Of a DNA stretch of 6,273 nucleotides, positions 4,888 to 6,273 are shown piece by piece; position 1 is the first letter of the stretch, and each line of letters begins with the position of its first letter. The DNA is from JBBRCX01 sp038204465 (GTDB taxonomy: Bacteria; Planctomycetota; Phycisphaerae; Tepidisphaerales; Tepidisphaeraceae): contig JBBRCX010000172.1 in the NCBI GenBank assembly GCA_038204465.1, forward strand, positions 1 through 6,273. The letters are read 5' to 3'. A program made the position numbers and the translations under genes. The notes below the pieces were generated by a model. That model saw only the letters and a list, made by a program, of their open reading frames with translations, was not told the DNA's origin and did not search any database.

Positions 4888-6036
4888 TCACGCCGCGTCC
4901 AGCACTGCCTTCATCCCCGCCAGAATTTCCGTAGCAACCCACACCCGCGCTGGCCCCACCGGATTGCTGCAGAACTCATCCCATCCCGGTAACGCGCATT
5001 TCAGAAACGCGCCAACCGCGTGCGGGTCTTTGAGCTGGGCGGCGAGCCGGGCCAACATCGTGTAGGCGCAGACATCCATCTTCTTGCGGCTCACGGGTTC
5101 ACTGGTGCGGCCGTAGTAATACATCCGGGCGTCGTCGAGGCGCTGAAGCATGAAGTCCATCGTCTTGCGGGCGACGTCGCGGGCGCCTTCGGTCACGGTC
5201 ATCGCTACCGAGCAACTGTTGGAGACCTGGATAACGTCGTTGGGCGAAAAGTAGGAGACGTCCAGGTCGGGAATGATGGTCTTCAGCTCCGGCTGAAGCA
5301 CATCGTACAACAGGCCCGAAGGCGAGACGGCGTGGCGCACGACGTTGTACGACCTGGCCGCCAGATCGCGCAGAGCGGCGTCATTTCGAGCGTCGGCAAC
5401 GCGCTGCACGAAATCCGGGTCGTAATCGACCAGGAACGAATTGCTCGCAAAGCTGCGCGTGCCGAAGCCGAAGTAATTGCGGATCAGCCAGATGCCCTGG
5501 TCGACGGCGGCGTGGCGGGCGTAGCCGTTCAGGATCAACACCGCCAACTCAGCATCCTGCGGCTCATTGAAGGCGTGGGCGCCATTCCATAAAGCGCGAG
5601 CAAGCCGCAGCGCTTCAGTGGTGCCGGTCGCGTTGTTCTCCACCGGCTCATCCGCGCGGCAGCGCCAGACGACGAAGCCATGCGTGAGTGGATCGGACGG
5701 GCGATTGACGAGAAGGTTCTGCAGAGCGTACGTGCGCACGGCGTCATAGGCCGGGCGATCGTTCGCGTCCACGAAAGCACAGAGAAGCTGATTCAGGTCG
5801 ACCGCGTAGACAAAGCCATCGGCGCGGGCCATTTGCCCGGCGTCAAACCACTCGCGCACGTGCCTGCGCAGCATGTTTTGCAGCGCGCGAATGTGCGGCA
5901 GGAAGGCGGCATAAGATCCATCCGGAGCCATGTCGTACGACAACGGCGCGAAGCTGGTGATGGAGACGACGCCCGCGGCAAGCGCGAGCTCGAGGATCCG
6001 TCGGCGGGTGGGCATGAATCTGCGGGCTTTGGGCAT
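4888..6036 (-). CDS. Putative exported, mostly helical protein of unknown function
   Basis: I do not recognise this gene with confidence. It encodes 382 residues from the ATG at 6036, or 375 from an in-frame ATG at 6015; neither has a ribosome site. The N-terminus has TRRRILELALAAGVVS (10-25), arginines followed by a hydrophobic stretch as in a twin-arginine export signal, although there is no obvious AxA cleavage site. The body is mainly amphipathic helices with regularly spaced aromatics: NATGTTEALRLARALWNGAH (135-154), then DAELAVLILNGYARHA (161-176), GIWLIRNYFGFGTRSFASNS (181-200) and LLYDVLQPEL (242-251). The TG(T/S)(T/S)E segment with repeated helical pairs recalls alpha/alpha-barrel glycosidases such as GH8, with Glu141 as a conceivable acid, but this is a resemblance, not an assignment. 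It ends convergent with dus and has a transposase fragment behind it. Confidence 0.75.
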   Translation of the reverse strand: MPKARRFMPTRRRILELALAAGVVSITSFAPLSYDMAPDGSYAAFLPHIRALQNMLRRHVREWFDAGQMARADGFVYAVDLNQLLCAFVDANDRPAYDAVRTYALQNLLVNRPSDPLTHGFVVWRCRADEPVENNATGTTEALRLARALWNGAHAFNEPQDAELAVLILNGYARHAAVDQGIWLIRNYFGFGTRSFASNSFLVDYDPDFVQRVADARNDAALRDLAARSYNVVRHAVSPSGLLYDVLQPELKTIIPDLDVSYFSPNDVIQVSNSCSVAMTVTEGARDVARKTMDFMLQRLDDARMYYYGRTSEPVSRKKMDVCAYTMLARLAAQLKDPHAVGAFLKCALPGWDEFCSNPVGPARVWVATEILAGMKAVLDAA

Positions 6037-6126
6037 AGAGCGGCGGCAGCAAGTGGAAACCGTCGGCGCAGACAGTGTACCGGCTGGGCACGCCGCCCCT
6101 GAAGGGTGTGGCCATCTTTCTTGGCA

Positions 6127-6273
6127 TCATGCCGCCGCCGTCCAGTCCTTTGCCTGGGGCGTCTCGCCCAAGCAGCACTTGGCCGCCTCATGCATGTGCT
6201 GGCTCAAGTGGTAAAAGTCCAACAGCATCACCTTGATCAGCAGCAGCATCCGGCAGATCTGAGCGGCGATCCA
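6127..6273 (-). pseudogene. C-terminal fragment of a transposase-like protein (cut by window edge)
   Basis: The minus-strand frame enters at the window edge and reads WIAAQICRMLLLIKVMLL, then DFYHLSQHMHEAAKCCLGE, ending at TGA 6129-6127 after 48 visible codons. The (L)DFYH(V/L)xxHxxxAA segment resembles the region after the second catalytic aspartate in ISKra4/UPF0236-type transposases, where a D-A-x-WI block is followed by LDxYHxxEHLxxxA. Those proteins normally continue well beyond this point, so the stop shortly after it suggests truncation or frameshift. A weak continuation (RHDAKKDGH) occurs in the next frame after a GCGGCGGCGG run. No terminal inverted repeat is seen. The family call is from memory of motif patterns and is tentative. 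Confidence 0.45.

Overview
The window is a GC-rich bacterial chromosomal segment. From right to left on the minus strand it carries part of an isoprenoid-precursor/housekeeping cluster (xseB, ispA, dxs). A GntR-type regulator, a divergent tRNA-dihydrouridine synthase gene, a putatively exported protein of unknown function and a transposase fragment at the right edge complete it. The lineage is not certain. The Dxs thiamine-pyrophosphate motif (GDAS where most bacteria have GDGA), the GntR/LacI-type fusion regulator and start sites with weak or absent Shine-Dalgarno sequences suggest Planctomycetota or a PVC relative. This is inference from recalled family traits, not a database result.

Layout: 1-591 (minus) is the N-terminal 197 residues of Dxs, cut by the window edge. 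713-1666 (minus) is a short-chain polyprenyl diphosphate synthase (IspA type). 1747-2028 (minus) is the exonuclease VII small subunit XseB. These three lie in the common xseB-ispA-dxs order, so transcription probably runs from xseB toward dxs. A good intrinsic terminator at 2091-2114 separates them from the upstream regulator gene at 2145-3182 (minus), which has a GntR winged helix joined to a LacI-type sensor domain. 3704-4756 (plus) encodes a DusB-type dihydrouridine synthase. 4888-6036 (minus) encodes a protein with a twin-arginine-like export signal and an all-helical body. 6127-6273 (minus) is the end of a transposase-like reading frame.

The most unusual part is the 521-base region 3183-3703 between the regulator and dus. 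On the minus strand it holds an rRNA-style control region: an A-rich UP-like tract, TTGACT-N17-AATAAT, a GC-rich start region, and a perfect 12-base match to the E. coli rrn boxA antitermination element. No rRNA follows. Instead there is a roughly 360-base leader holding alternating inverted repeats, a 29-codon small ORF with a triple 10-bp repeat, and then the regulator gene with its strong ribosome binding site.

Dxs makes DXP for the MEP pathway and IspA condenses the resulting IPP and DMAPP. XseB is the small subunit of a DNA-processing nuclease and travels with them by conserved gene order. The regulator's target is not evident from the window; its own leader and the divergent dus gene are the nearest candidates.
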